DNA of 44,452 nt from Geofilum rubicundum JCM 15548 (GTDB lineage Bacteria; Bacteroidota; Bacteroidia; Bacteroidales; Marinilabiliaceae). The notes under the pieces are model-generated. The model made no database searches. It had not been told where the DNA came from and saw nothing but the letters and a program-made list of their open reading frames with translations. Position numbers and translations under genes: made by a program. Location of the stretch: NCBI RefSeq assembly GCF_000974365.1, contig NZ_BAZW01000034.1:1-44452 (forward strand), in the 5' to 3' direction. Below are positions 9,346 to 18,237 of this stretch, piece by piece. Every line of letters starts with the position of its first letter. Within the stretch, counting starts at the first letter, position 1.

Positions 9346-11921
9346 ATGTTGCAACGATTATCGATCCTGTTTGTTCTTTTATTCATATCCGTTCATCTAC
9401 TGTTGGGACAAACATCTACTCCGGAAATTTCATATACAGGTAAGCCCAAAGAATATGTTATTGCAGAGATTGAGGTAACAGGAGACCTCAATAATGATCC
9501 CAAAATATTGGCCAATTTATCGGGGCTGCGTGTGGGGCAGACCATCACCGTTCCGGGTGATGATATCACCGCCGCTATTAAAAAATACTGGGAGTATGGT
9601 TTGTTTTCTGATGTAAAAGTCTCTGCTTCAAAAGTTGAAGGTTCAAATATATACCTGAACATATATCTTCAGGAGCGCCCGCGTCTCTCCAGTATGAATT
9701 ATCTGGGACTGAAAAAATCTGAAATTGAGGCGGTCAATGATAAGGTGGCTATGATGCGGGGGAGTCAGGTGACCCCCTATTTGGTTACCAGGGCGGAGCG
9801 CTTTATCAAAGAACATTTTGTTGAGAAAGGGTTTTATAACACCGAGGTGGATATTGTTCAACGGGATGATACCTCGCGTGTCAATCACGTCATTTTAGAT
9901 GTGCATGTGGATAAGAAGGAGAAGGTTAAGGTCAATTATCTGGGATTTGAGGGTAATGAGGCCTTTACCGATAATCGCCTGAATCGTATCATGAAGAAAA
10001 CCAATGAACGAAAAAAGTTGCGCAATTTCTTTCGCACCAAGAAGTTCGTTGAAGAGGAGTATCACAATGATTTGGATGCCATCATTGAAAAGTATAATGA
10101 GGAGGGCTACAGGGATGCCTACATTGTTTCTGATTCCATTGCACGTAATGATGACAATACGGTAGATATTGAAATAACCCTGGAAGAAGGAAGCCAATAC
10201 TATTTTGGAGAAATCACCTGGGTGGGCAACAGTATCTATCCGGGTGAATACCTGAGTCATAATCTGAGAATTCAGAAGGGGGATATTTTTAATCAGACCT
10301 TGCTGGATGAGCGGCTTTTTATGGATGATGATGCGGTTCATAACTTGTACATGAACAATGGTTATTTGTTTAGCCGGATTATTCCGGTGGATGTTAAAAT
10401 TTCCAACGACACGGTAGATCTGGAAATGCGCGTTTATGAAGCGATCAGGCCACCATTGACCGGGTTATCATAAAGGGGAATACCAAAACCCATGAACATG
10501 TGGTACGACGCGAATTGAGAACCAAGCCCGGAGAGTTGTTTAACAAGGCGGCATTGATTCGGACCGTACGTGAATTGGCCCAACTGGGCCATTTCGATCC
10601 TGAAAAAATCAATCCGGTTCCCATTCCTGATCCGGACAAAGGCACGGTTAATTTAGAATATAATCTGGAAGAGAAAGCCAACGACCAGGTGGAACTCTCC
10701 GGCGGCTGGGGCGCAGGAATGTTTGTGGGTTCACTGGGGTTGAAGTTCTCCAATTTCTCGGTTCGGAATTTTTTCAATAAAGAGGCTTGGCGACCTTTGC
10801 CTACCGGTGATGGACAAACCTTGTCGGTCAGAGCGCAGACCAACGGAAAATACTACCAGTCGTACAGCCTGAGTTTTGTGGAACCATGGCTGGGCGGTAA
10901 AAAGCCCAACTCGTTGAGCGTGAATATTTATCGTTCTATTCAGACAGGTGTAAGCCGAAATTATATGCCCAATAGTTATTATGGCTACAGTAGTTATGGT
11001 TCCGGTTACAATGATCCTTATGCCTTCCAGGGAGACGACTCGAAGCATTTTAAGGTTTTTGGCGGTTCTGTTGGATTGGGCAGAAGACTCAGCTGGCCGG
11101 ATGATTATTTTACCCTGTACAACGAATTGAGTTATCAGTATTATGATTTGAAAGATTGGTATTTTTTAATGAACGATGGCTACTCTCATAACCTTCGGTT
11201 CAAGGTCATGCTTTCCCGTCGTTCTATCGATAATCCTCTGTATACACGTACCGGCTCTGATTTTACGATAGGTGTGGAAGTCACCCCGCCCTATTCGCTT
11301 ATTACCGGTAAGGATTACTCAGATGTGACCGATCAGCAGGAGCTTTATAAGATGATTGAATATCATAAGTGGACCTTTAAGGGCGCGATGTTTAAACCAC
11401 TGGATGCCGGGGATAAACTGGTGCTCATGAGTAAAGTCGAAGGCGGATTTCTGGGTTATTACAACAAGTATCTGAAATCGCCCTTTGAGAAGTACACGCT
11501 TGGTGGTGACGGCATGTCAGGCTACAGTTATTATGGCAGTGAGACGGTTGGCTTAAGAGGATACGAGAACAATACCCTGACGGCCATGAGCTATGTGTAT
11601 GACGAAGAGGGTGAGAGAAGCAGTGCGGCCCAGGATGCCAATATGTATACCAAACTGACCATGGAGTTGCGGTACCCATTAACTCTGCAACCTTCCGCCA
11701 CGGTTTATGGCCTTCTCTTTTTGGAAGCTGGTAATTCCTGGTCGGAGTTCAGAGACTATTCACCTTTTGATTTGCACCGTTCGGCCGGTGTGGGCGTGAG
11801 AATATTCCTGCCCATGTTCGGACTAATGGGCATCGACTGGGGATATGGATTTGATGAGGTGCCCGGATACCCAAGTGCAGCAGGAAGTAACTTCCATTTT
11901 GTGATGGGGCAGAATTTCTAA
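9346..11921 (+). CDS. bamA: Outer-membrane assembly factor BamA (frameshift near 10440)
   Basis: Central Omp85 component of the BAM complex that inserts beta-barrel proteins. Signal peptide at 1-21 (ending LLGQ), POTRA domains over about the first 420 residues, then a 16-strand barrel. The frame breaks after about residue 365: the first part ends with a false stop at 10471-10473, while the next frame continues QATIDRV and GNTKTHEHVVRREL without interruption. Restoring one G at 10440/10441 (GAA GGC GAT) gives the usual EGDQATI motif and 858 residues, an exact multiple of three. The gene is normally essential and both halves are well conserved, so a sequence error is far more likely than a pseudogene. 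Three OmpH genes follow. Confidence 0.92.
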
Positions 11922-12019
11922 GGGCCAGGCTTGTTGATTTAATTGTGGTTCGATTTTTGAAATAATCATATTGTGCCGACATTTTCGGTGGCAGGTTATT
12001 TTTACTAAAAATTAGGGTT

Positions 12020-12529
12020 ATGAAAAAAACAATTTTAATTTTGCTGTTGGGTGTATTTGGCTTGCAAATGTCAATGGTGGCCCAGAGATACGCTTTTGTT
12101 GATACGGATTATGTGCTTCGGAATATTCCAGCCTATCAGGCTTCACAGGAACAGCTGAATCAGTTGTCCCAGCAATGGCAAGGTGAAATTGAAGCCCGGT
12201 ATCAGGAGGTGGCTCAATTGTATCAGGATTTTCAGACGGAAAGTGTGTTTTTATCCAATGAAATGCGCATCGGCAGAGAAGAGGCCATTATAGAAAAGGA
12301 AAAGGAAGCCAAGGCTTTGCAACACAAGTATTTTGGTCCGGAAGGTGAAATGGCCAAACGCCAGGAGAGTTTAATTCAACCCATTCAGGAGCAAATAGCT
12401 ACTGTGATACAGGAAATGGCCAGGGAAGAAGATTTAGCTGCTGTTTTTGACAAATCCACTGGTGTTTTGTATCTCGACCCACGGCATGACAGAAGCGATC
12501 AGATTTTAGAACGATTAGGACATAAATAA
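12020..12529 (+). CDS. OmpH/Skp family periplasmic chaperone (copy 1)
   Basis: 169 residues. A signal peptide (ILILLLGVFGLQMSMVAQ) is followed by the OmpH start YAFVDTDYVLRNIPAYQASQ. A long helical, Gln/Glu-rich coiled-coil arm (about 45-120) comes next, then a return strand motif AAVFDKSTGVLYLDP. Skp-type trimers hold unfolded outer-membrane proteins for BamA. It is the first of three tandem copies, 98 bases after bamA. It differs from copies 2 and 3, which share the start QDLKFGHVN. Confidence 0.9.
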   Translation: MKKTILILLLGVFGLQMSMVAQRYAFVDTDYVLRNIPAYQASQEQLNQLSQQWQGEIEARYQEVAQLYQDFQTESVFLSNEMRIGREEAIIEKEKEAKALQHKYFGPEGEMAKRQESLIQPIQEQIATVIQEMAREEDLAAVFDKSTGVLYLDPRHDRSDQILERLGHK

Positions 12530-12550
12530 TAATTAAGTAAACAGGAAACA

Positions 12551-13081
12551 ATGCAAATAAGAACGCTAATTTTTTCAGTCTTTCTGATGCTCTTTTTTAC
12601 AGCTGCATCCCAGGCCCAGGATTTGAAGTTCGGGCATGTCAATGTAGCAGATGTAGTACTTCTTATGCCAGAATATAAGAATATTACCACAGAAATGGAG
12701 GCTGAAACCAAAAAGCTTGAAGCGCAGTTAACCTCTATGAGGGAGGAGCTTCAAAAAATTGAATTAGAGTACGAGAATAGCTATGAAACTTATACTGAGC
12801 AACAGCGTGCCGCCAAGGAGGAAGAGTATGCGGCCATGCAACAGCGGGTACAGGAGTTTTATGCAGGTGCTCAGCAAAGTCTTCAAACCAAGCAACAAGA
12901 GTTGCAGGTGCCTGTCCTTGATAAACTGAGGGCGGCCATAGAAGCCGTTGGAGAAGAAAAGGGGTATCTTTATATCTTTGAAGTGAACTCCGGATTGACT
13001 TTGTTTCAGTCGGAAAAAAGTGAGGATATAACCGCCTTTGTTAAAACAAAATTGGTATATAGATTTAATGGTATAAGTTGA
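12551..13081 (+). CDS. OmpH/Skp family periplasmic chaperone (copy 2)
   Basis: 176 residues, with a signal peptide ending at about AASQAQ. The mature start DLKFGHVNVADVVLLMPEYK is the OmpH head. A Glu/Gln-rich coiled coil spans about 45-125, with the tail GYLYIFEVNSGLTLF. It begins 21 bases after copy 1. The mature start is nearly the same as in copy 3 (QDLKFGHVN), so copies 2 and 3 look like the more recent duplication. Confidence 0.9.
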   Translation: MQIRTLIFSVFLMLFFTAASQAQDLKFGHVNVADVVLLMPEYKNITTEMEAETKKLEAQLTSMREELQKIELEYENSYETYTEQQRAAKEEEYAAMQQRVQEFYAGAQQSLQTKQQELQVPVLDKLRAAIEAVGEEKGYLYIFEVNSGLTLFQSEKSEDITAFVKTKLVYRFNGIS

Positions 13082-13101
13082 ATTTTTAATAAAACAATGA
13101 T

Positions 13102-13614
13102 ATGAAGCTAGTTAATTTATTTTTAATAGTTGGTTTATTTTTGATATCCTCAGTGGCAACGGCTCAGGATCTGAAATTTGGACATGTTAATATGCAGGAG
13201 CTTATCATGGAGTTACCTGAAAAGGCAGAGGCCGACCAGAAATTGCAAGCGGAAGCCAAAACGCTTCAGGATAGAATGAGAATGATGAGCGAAGAGCATG
13301 AGAAAAAATTCAGGGACTACATTGCTGAGCGTGAAACAATGCCTGAGTTAATTCGGACAACCACGGAAAAGGAGATTCAGGAAATTGAGCAGCGCCTGCA
13401 GAATTATCAGAATATGGCCCAACAATCCCTTTCCAAAAAAGAGCAGGAACTTTATCAGCCCATCCTCGAAAAGGTGCAACAGGCTGTTGATGCCGTGGGA
13501 CAAGAGCAGGGCTTTATTTATATTTTTGATTTGAGCTCTCAGGTTGTTCTTTATCATTCGGATCAAAGTGTGGATTGCGGTCCTTTGGTTAAGGCCAAGT
13601 TAGGTTTGAACTAA
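13102..13614 (+). CDS. OmpH/Skp family periplasmic chaperone (copy 3)
   Basis: 170 residues. The signal peptide ends at about VATAQ, followed by DLKFGHVNMQELIMELPEK, a charged coiled coil (about 45-125) and the tail GFIYIFDLSSQVVLYHSD. It is 20 bases after copy 2. A strong intrinsic terminator lies 29 bases after its stop, marking the end of the bamA-ompH transcript. Confidence 0.9.
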   Translation: MKLVNLFLIVGLFLISSVATAQDLKFGHVNMQELIMELPEKAEADQKLQAEAKTLQDRMRMMSEEHEKKFRDYIAERETMPELIRTTTEKEIQEIEQRLQNYQNMAQQSLSKKEQELYQPILEKVQQAVDAVGQEQGFIYIFDLSSQVVLYHSDQSVDCGPLVKAKLGLN

Positions 13615-13643
13615 CAACGCGCCAACACCCATTGAAATATTAG

Positions 13644-13677
13644 AAGGATGATGCCATGGCATCATCCTTTTTTTTAT
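13644..13677 (+). terminator. Rho-independent terminator after the ompH genes
   Basis: A perfect 26-base palindrome (arms AAGGATGATG / CATCATCCTT around CCATGG) followed directly by a run of T. It lies between ompH copy 3 and murI. A TATCTTTA element at 13675-13682 overlaps its end and may serve as the murI -7 box. Confidence 0.85.
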
Positions 13678-13702
13678 CTTTATTATATCTCAATTCCTCA
13701 TT

Positions 13703-14533
13703 ATGCATAAAAGTGGTCCAATTGCCGTTTTTGATTCGGGTTATGGGGGCTTAACCGTCCTTCATGATCTCCTTCAGGCTTTCCCTGAATATGATTTTAT
13801 TTATTATGGTGATAATGCACGCGCTCCTTATGGCAACCGCTCATTTGATGTGGTATATAAATATACGCTGGAAGCAGTGATGAAACTTTTTAAGATGGGT
13901 GCTCCTTTGGTGATATTGGCTTGCAATACGGCTTCTGCCAAAGCCTTGCGTAGCATCCAGCAGCTGGATTTGCCGCTGATGGATCCGGCCTTGCGTGTCT
14001 TGGGGGTTATCCGGCCCTGCGTTGAAGAGCTGGGGGATATGAGCGCATCCGGTTCGGTTGGTGTGTTGGGAACTTTGGGTACCGTTTTATCTGATTCTTA
14101 TCCCCTGGAAATAAAAAAGCTATACCCTCAGCTGAAGGTGACGCAAGAGGCCTGCCCCATGTGGGTTCCCTTGGTTGAAAACGGAGAAATGGATTCCGAT
14201 GGTGCACGTTTTTTTGTGAAGAAGAATCTGGATCAATTGTTTAAGAAGGCACCGGAAACGGACACCATCATATTGGGTTGCACGCACTATCCATTGCTGT
14301 TGCCTGTTATTAAGTTGTTTATCCCAGAACATGTCAAGGTCTTATCCCAGGGGCCTATCGTGGCCAATAGTCTAAAGGATTACCTGAATAGGCACCCCGC
14401 AATGAATCAAAGTTTATCGCGGGGTGCCGAAGTAAAGTTTTATACCACCGAATATCCTGAGCGCTTTAATGAATCCGCTTCTCTATTTCTAGGCAGACCA
14501 GTGAGTGCCATACATGTAGAAACCGGCCATTGA
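13703..14533 (+). CDS. murI: Glutamate racemase MurI
   Basis: Makes D-glutamate for peptidoglycan. 276 residues. Start IAVFDSGYGGLTVL, catalytic Cys74 in LACNTASAKAL, and catalytic Cys193 in ILGCTHYPLL. Substrate-binding GDNARAPYG (about 36-44) is present. It follows the terminator of the bamA-ompH run, so it likely has its own promoter. It converges with the gamma carbonic anhydrase gene, with 48 bases between the stops. Confidence 0.96.
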   Translation: MHKSGPIAVFDSGYGGLTVLHDLLQAFPEYDFIYYGDNARAPYGNRSFDVVYKYTLEAVMKLFKMGAPLVILACNTASAKALRSIQQLDLPLMDPALRVLGVIRPCVEELGDMSASGSVGVLGTLGTVLSDSYPLEIKKLYPQLKVTQEACPMWVPLVENGEMDSDGARFFVKKNLDQLFKKAPETDTIILGCTHYPLLLPVIKLFIPEHVKVLSQGPIVANSLKDYLNRHPAMNQSLSRGAEVKFYTTEYPERFNESASLFLGRPVSAIHVETGH

Positions 14534-14581
14534 CAAAAAAAGGTTGTTGGTTCTGCGTTTTTGATAAGAAAAGGTCAACAA

Positions 14582-15094
14582 CTATTTGTACCAACTGGCA
14601 TACATCATGTAGTTATTGGCAATTTTATGGATCATTTCTGATGTTTGATCGGGTTCGATGTCCTTCACTTTTTTGGCAGGTACACCGGCGTAAACGCTGT
14701 TGGGTTCCACAATGGTTCCAGTCAGAACCAATGAATTGGCAGCAATAATTGAGTTGCTGCCAATGACGGCATGATCCAGAATGGTGGCGCCTATGCCAAC
14801 GAGCACATTGTCCTCTATTTTTGCACCGTGAATGGTCACATTATGGCCCACGGATACATTGTCCCCTATTTCGACCACTGATTTTTGGTAAAGCGTGTGT
14901 AATACGCTGCCGTCCTGAATGTTAACCTTGTTTCCAATGCGTATGGAGTTAACATCTCCACGCAATACGGCGTTGTACCATATACTGCAATCATCCCCCA
15001 TTTCAACATCGCCGATAATGGTGGCGTTCTCAGCCAAAAAAACGTTGTTGCCAAATCGAGGTGTGAATCCTCTGACTTCTTTTATGAGTGCCAT
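14582..15094 (-). CDS. Gamma carbonic anhydrase family protein
   Basis: 170 residues forming a left-handed parallel beta-helix of hexapeptide repeats ([LIV]-G-x4 pattern throughout). Three His in the expected metal positions are His66 (SVLHTLY), His84 and His89 (GHNVTIHG), so zinc or iron binding is likely retained. The C-terminus YAGVPAKKVKDI is typical of the YrdA/PaaY branch, whose carbonic anhydrase activity is often weak or unproven. The enzyme name is therefore family level only. Confidence 0.9.
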   Translation of the reverse strand: MALIKEVRGFTPRFGNNVFLAENATIIGDVEMGDDCSIWYNAVLRGDVNSIRIGNKVNIQDGSVLHTLYQKSVVEIGDNVSVGHNVTIHGAKIEDNVLVGIGATILDHAVIGSNSIIAANSLVLTGTIVEPNSVYAGVPAKKVKDIEPDQTSEMIHKIANNYMMYASWYK

Positions 15095-15131
15095 ATCTTT
15101 TTATTTGAAGTTGCATTTTTGTTGTTCCCTG

Positions 15132-15139
15132 CAAAGTTA
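15132..15139 (-). promoter_or_regulatory. Putative -7 promoter element for the gamma carbonic anhydrase gene
   Basis: The minus strand reads TAACTTTG (consensus TAnnTTTG) 38 bases before the ATG, giving a leader of about 30 bases. No clear -33 element. Confidence 0.4.
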
Positions 15140-15191
15140 ACAGTGTGCCGGATAATAATATGTTTTTTGCAGAAATTCTATAACAGATGTT

Positions 15192-15223
15192 TTTGTTAAT
15201 TAACAAATGTTTGGATAATTTAG
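15192..15223 (+). promoter_or_regulatory. Putative korAB promoter
   Basis: TTTG at 15192-15195 (-33) and TAATTTAG at 15216-15223 (-7, one or two mismatches to TAnnTTTG) are spaced by 20 bases, the usual Bacteroidota spacing. The predicted leader is about 65 bases. Confidence 0.35.
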
Positions 15224-15294
15224 AGGTCTGCTAGCCGGTTCGGCTGCAAAGAGCTGATTGGTGTTTATTAATCATGTAAAGTATTAATGGTCAG

Positions 15295-17137
15295 ATGGGA
15301 AAAAGTTCAAAAGTTATCGAGGTCGATAAGATATCCGTTAGGTTTTCAGGGGATTCGGGAGATGGTATGCAACTTACGGGGAATCTTTTTTCACAAACGT
15401 CCGCTGTTTACGGAAATGACATCTCTACCTTCCCGGATTATCCGGCTGATATCAGGGCGCCACAAGGAACCATTGGGGGGGTCTCCGGTTTTCAGGTGAA
15501 TTTTGGTCAGGGCGTGACCACGCCCGGTGATTTAACCGATGTTTTGGTGGCGATGAACCCGGCTGCGTTGAAAGCCAATGCGGTGTTTATGAAGCCTGGA
15601 GGAACCATTATTATTGATGTGGACAGTTTTGAAGCCAAGGGTTTGGAGAAAGCCGGTTACCAAACAGATGATCCTGTTTTTGAGGATAAACTGGAAGGGT
15701 TCAATATTATAAAAGCCCCCATAAGTTCTTTAACCCGAGAAAGTGTTAAAGACCTGGCTTTGGATAATAAAAGCGTGCTCAGGAGTAAGAACATGTTTGC
15801 GTTGGGATTGGTTTTTTGGCTGTTTGACCGCCCCATTGAGCATACACAGGCTTTTATTAAAAATAAGTTTGGCAGTAAACCATTGATCATGGAGGCCAAT
15901 TTGAAGGTTTTGCAAGCCGGACATGATTATGGCTATACCATACAGGCGGTTACGCCTTCTTATCACATTAATCCGACCGAATCGCGGAAAGGGATCTATC
16001 GGAATTTAAATGGCAACAAGGCGGCGGCCTGGGGTTTTTTGCTGGCAGCTGAAAAAAGCGGATTGTCCTTGTTTCTTGGCTCATACCCTATTACACCAGC
16101 CACTGAAATTCTTCAGGAACTGGCTGCACGCAAAGACTTGGGTGTTAAAGTTTTTCAGGCGGAAGATGAAATTGCGGGCGTTTGTACGGCCATTGGGGCC
16201 AGTTTTTCCGGAGCCCTGGGGATTACTTCCACTTCTGGTCCGGGTTTGGCGCTCAAAACCGAAGCCATTGGACTGGCGGTTATGTCGGAGCTTCCGCTCG
16301 TTGTTGTTAATGTGCAGCGGGGCGGACCTTCTACTGGTCTGCCGACTAAAACCGAACAGGCTGATTTGCTGCAGGCCCTCTTTGGAAGAAATGGGGAAAG
16401 CCCGGTGGTTGTGATGGCGGCAAGCACCCCGGTTAATTGTTTTGATTATGCCTTTTATGCATCGAAGATTGCCATTGAGCATATGACGCCTGTCATTTTA
16501 CTGACCGATGCTTTTTGGCCAATGGTACGCAACAATGGCGGGTTCCTGATGATGATGAGTTTCCGGTTATCTCTGTCCCGACCTCACACCAGAAGCCGGG
16601 TGAATTTCAGCCTTATTTGCGCAATGAAGAACGATTGAGCCGCGATTGGGTGTTTCCTGGCACCAAGGGGTTTGAGCACCGCATTGGCGGTTTGGAAAAG
16701 GATGTGAAAAGCGGAAATATTTCTCACGATGGACCCAATCACCAATTAATGGTGAACCTGAGACAGGAAAAGTTGGCCAGGGTGGCTGATTTTATTCCTG
16801 AGCTGGAGGTGATTGGAGAGGTTTCGGCAGAATTGCTGGTTGTGGGCTGGGGGGGCACGTATGGCCATCTTTTCACCGCTATTGAGGAAATGAACCAAGC
16901 GGGCTTTAAGGTGGCACTGGCCCACTTTAATTACATCAACCCTCTGCCCAAAAATACCCAGGAGGTATTGTCCCGTTATAAGAAAATGGTGATTTGCGAA
17001 TTGAATCTGGCCAATTCGCCGGGTTTTTACGCATGAAATTCCCTCAGTTTTCTTACCATCAATTTAATAAGGTCCAGGGACTGCCTTTTACCGTACAGGA
17101 GTTGAAGAACCAGTTTGTTGAACTATTGGAATCCTAG
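15295..17137 (+). CDS. korA: 2-oxoacid:ferredoxin oxidoreductase alpha subunit KorA (two frameshifts)
   Basis: Alpha/gamma fusion subunit of a 2-oxoacid (probably 2-oxoglutarate) oxidoreductase that makes acyl-CoA and reduced ferredoxin. The gamma domain comes first (VRFSGDSGDGMQLTG at about 13-27; FPDYPADIRAPQGT), then the pyrimidine-binding domain (GSYPITPATEI, QAEDEIAG, TSTSGPG) and a C-terminal transketolase-like domain. The frame breaks twice. At about 16510, one G restores LLTDGFLANG. At about 17010, one G restores NLGQFAGFLRMKFPQF. Both repairs give 614 residues, the family length, ending 5 bases before korB. Without repair the protein falls into three pieces. Confidence 0.92.
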
Positions 17138-17142
17138 TTGCT

Positions 17143-18207
17143 ATGAGTGATTTAAAGCAATATACTTTTGTCGATTATAAAAGCAGTATGAATGTGCGCT
17201 GGTGCCCCGGTTGTGGTGACCATGCCATTCTTAATACGGTTCAAAAAGCGATGGCGGAGTTGCATCTCAGGCCGGAGGAGGTCGTGGTGATTTCCGGTAT
17301 TGGTTGCTCCTCTCGTTTTACTTACTATATGAATACTTACGGCTTTCACACCATTCATGGACGGGGATCGGCCATTGCTTCCGGTGTAAAAGTGGCCAAT
17401 CCTAAATTAAAGGTCTGGCAGATCACCGGGGATGGAGATGCTCTGGCCATTGGAGGCAATCATTTTATTCATACGGTGAGACGGAATATGGATCTGAATA
17501 TTATCCTGTTTAATAATCAGATTTATGGTCTGACAAAGGGCCAGTATTCCCCAACTTCCAAGCATGGATTCATTTCAAAAACGTCTCCTTTTGGAACGGT
17601 TGAGGAACCTTTCCGGCCCGGTGAATTAACCATTGGCGCACGTGGGCATTTCTTTGCACGCAGTATTGACAAGGAATTGAAACTGTGTGTGGAAGTTTTT
17701 AAGGAAGCTGCCAATTTTGAGGGCGCCGCAGTGGTTGAGATTTTACAGAATTGCGTGATATATAATGATCAAACGCATCAGGCTATCACGGATAAGGAGC
17801 ATAAGGAAGACCGGACAATTGTATTGGAGCATGGCCAAGCGATGATTTTTGGTAAAAGCAAAAACAAGGGCTTGATGCTCGAGGGCTTGATGCTTAAGGT
17901 GGTTGAAATTGGTAAAGGAGGTATTACTTTAGACGATATTCTAATTCATGATGCTGAATGTATGGACAGCACCATGCATCTTAAACTGGCCAATATGGAG
18001 TATCCGGAATATCCGGTGGCCCTTGGGGTTATCCGTAAAGTGAAAGGAGAGGTGTATGATCAGCAGGTGGAACGTCAGATTGAGCGAGTTCAAAAGGATA
18101 ACCCCATTAAACTTTCCGGGATTTGGCCACCCATGGCGATGTTTGGGAAGTTAAGTGAGTTACAATTTAAAGCCTGTTACGAATCAAGGCATGAGATTTG
18201 TATTTGA
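17143..18207 (+). CDS. korB: 2-oxoacid:ferredoxin oxidoreductase beta subunit KorB
   Basis: TPP-binding beta subunit, 354 residues. WCPGCGDHAIL (about 20-30) starts the domain. The TPP/Mg motif runs from ITGDGDALAIGGNH to NNQIYGLTKGQYSPTS. No ferredoxin-like Cys clusters are present, in line with the two-subunit KorAB type in Bacteroidota. It begins 5 bases after the repaired korA stop. The exact substrate (2-oxoglutarate versus another 2-oxoacid) cannot be fixed from sequence alone. Confidence 0.94.
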   Translation: MSDLKQYTFVDYKSSMNVRWCPGCGDHAILNTVQKAMAELHLRPEEVVVISGIGCSSRFTYYMNTYGFHTIHGRGSAIASGVKVANPKLKVWQITGDGDALAIGGNHFIHTVRRNMDLNIILFNNQIYGLTKGQYSPTSKHGFISKTSPFGTVEEPFRPGELTIGARGHFFARSIDKELKLCVEVFKEAANFEGAAVVEILQNCVIYNDQTHQAITDKEHKEDRTIVLEHGQAMIFGKSKNKGLMLEGLMLKVVEIGKGGITLDDILIHDAECMDSTMHLKLANMEYPEYPVALGVIRKVKGEVYDQQVERQIERVQKDNPIKLSGIWPPMAMFGKLSELQFKACYESRHEICI

Positions 18208-18231
18208 GTTGTGGATTTTTCAATATCTTTG
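18203..18231 (+). promoter_or_regulatory. Possible promoter for the Porin_10 gene
   Basis: TATCTTTG at 18224-18231 is a full -7 match, ending 6 bases before the ATG. A TTTG at 18203-18206 lies 17 bases upstream, shorter than usual. If real, the transcript would begin at or next to the start codon (leaderless). Confidence 0.3.
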
Positions 18232-18237
18232 CCTTGC

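Noticed and set aside
10440-10500. Programmed ribosomal frameshift in bamA
   Set aside because: No slippery heptamer or downstream structure at the site, and the same one-base pattern occurs in eight unrelated genes.
12020-13614. The three OmpH genes as pieces of one frameshifted gene
   Set aside because: Each has its own signal peptide, complete coiled coil and stop; they are separate full-length copies.
14543-14582. GTTGTTG/CAACAAC inverted repeat between murI and the carbonic anhydrase gene
   Set aside because: Loop of 26 bases and no U-run after the stem; too weak to call a terminator.
16010-16414. 134-codon plus-strand frame inside korA
   Set aside because: Overlaps the conserved KorA pyrimidine-binding domain out of frame; Arg/Leu-rich composition with no known motif.
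16505-17035. korA breaks as T losses in runs of five T
   Set aside because: Adding T would restore the frame but gives TDAFLANG and LANSPGFLRM; adding G gives the conserved TDGFLANG and NLGQFAGFLRM, so G loss is the better explanation.
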